The position numbers were made by a program, and so were the translations under genes. Positions 63,931 to 64,000 of a stretch of DNA of 64,000 nucleotides are shown here, in pieces (the stretch's first letter is position 1; every line of letters starts with the position of its first letter). The DNA comes from Paraburkholderia franconis (GTDB lineage Bacteria; Pseudomonadota; Gammaproteobacteria; Burkholderiales; Burkholderiaceae): assembly GCF_009362735.1 (NCBI RefSeq), contig NZ_WHNP01000010.1:1-64000 (forward strand), written 5' to 3'. Under the pieces are notes generated by a model. It saw nothing but the letters and a program-made list of their open reading frames with translations, had not been told where the DNA came from and did not search any database.

Positions 63931-64000
63931 ACCGTCCACTCGGGATCGATAAGGCACAGCATCACGCATAGAGTCAATCGAACCGGGAAATGTCGGGATG

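Noticed and set aside
62382..64000. tRNA, riboswitch or insertion sequence in the right flank
   Set aside because: No cloverleaf, conserved riboswitch core, terminal inverted repeats or transposase motif was found by eye.

Overview
The window is high-GC DNA with the coding style of a Burkholderiales beta-proteobacterium, most likely Paraburkholderia or a close relative. The assignment rests on the Burkholderia-type tad locus, the VpsR-domain sigma-54 activator, LysR/GcvA and TauABC protein types, and heavy use of GTG starts and ATGA overlaps. No rRNA, tRNA, CRISPR array, transposase or phage gene was seen.

Layout. (1) 1-359: 3' end of a canonical T2SS gspG, followed by a hairpin. (2) 568-6284: a catabolic-looking second leuC-leuD-leuB set with an MFS transporter and a divergent GcvA-type LysR regulator. 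(3) 6453-9035: small accessory genes: an alpha-beta barrel protein, a GNAT acetyltransferase, and a cysteine-less AhpD/CMD protein followed by an XRE/MmyB regulator. (4) 9290-11995: tauABC sulfonate importer without tauD. (5) 12040-16591: Gfo/Idh/MocA oxidoreductase, GT2 glycosyltransferase and a VpsR-type sigma-54 activator.

(6) 16882-47589 is the most unusual part. It holds a compact secretion machine transcribed leftward (gspG-gspF-gspE, then pilM/N/O/P-like genes, a lipoprotein secretin and three more pseudopilins). Next to it are two NarL-type response regulators around one soluble histidine kinase, a His/Met-rich SCO1 copper chaperone and a lytic transglycosylase. A seven-gene leftward operon follows: two partial multicopper-oxidase polypeptides, a 2722-residue cupredoxin/Ig-like/beta-helix protein, an unknown Gln-rich protein, two LolA-like paralogues and a cytochrome c fused to a periplasmic-binding-like domain. 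The SCO/kinase promoter region and the oxidase operon promoter share an 11-base motif and a CCTAC/GTAGG dyad at nearly the same distance from the start codon. I infer a dedicated extracellular metal-oxidation or electron-transfer system: the machine exports the large oxidase, SCO1 supplies copper, the cytochrome takes or gives electrons, the LolA-like proteins aid envelope transit, the transglycosylase opens peptidoglycan, and the two-component proteins switch it on. The pairing recalls the atypical T2SS and OmpB multicopper protein of Geobacter, and the MnxG/MofA manganese oxidases.

(7) 47873-48882: a truncated alkD remnant and an ICMT-like methyltransferase. (8) 48951-62381: a complete-looking leftward tad/Flp pilus locus with tandem flp genes, cpaA, an AAA ATPase, cpaB, cpaC, a small lipoprotein, tadG, two tadE-like genes, tadZ, tadA, tadB and tadC. 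A MarR regulator sits 16 bp behind tadC and tadD is absent. (9) 62382-64000: about 1.6 kb without a convincing gene, holding a strong hairpin, a two-copy direct repeat and a possible gtrA remnant.
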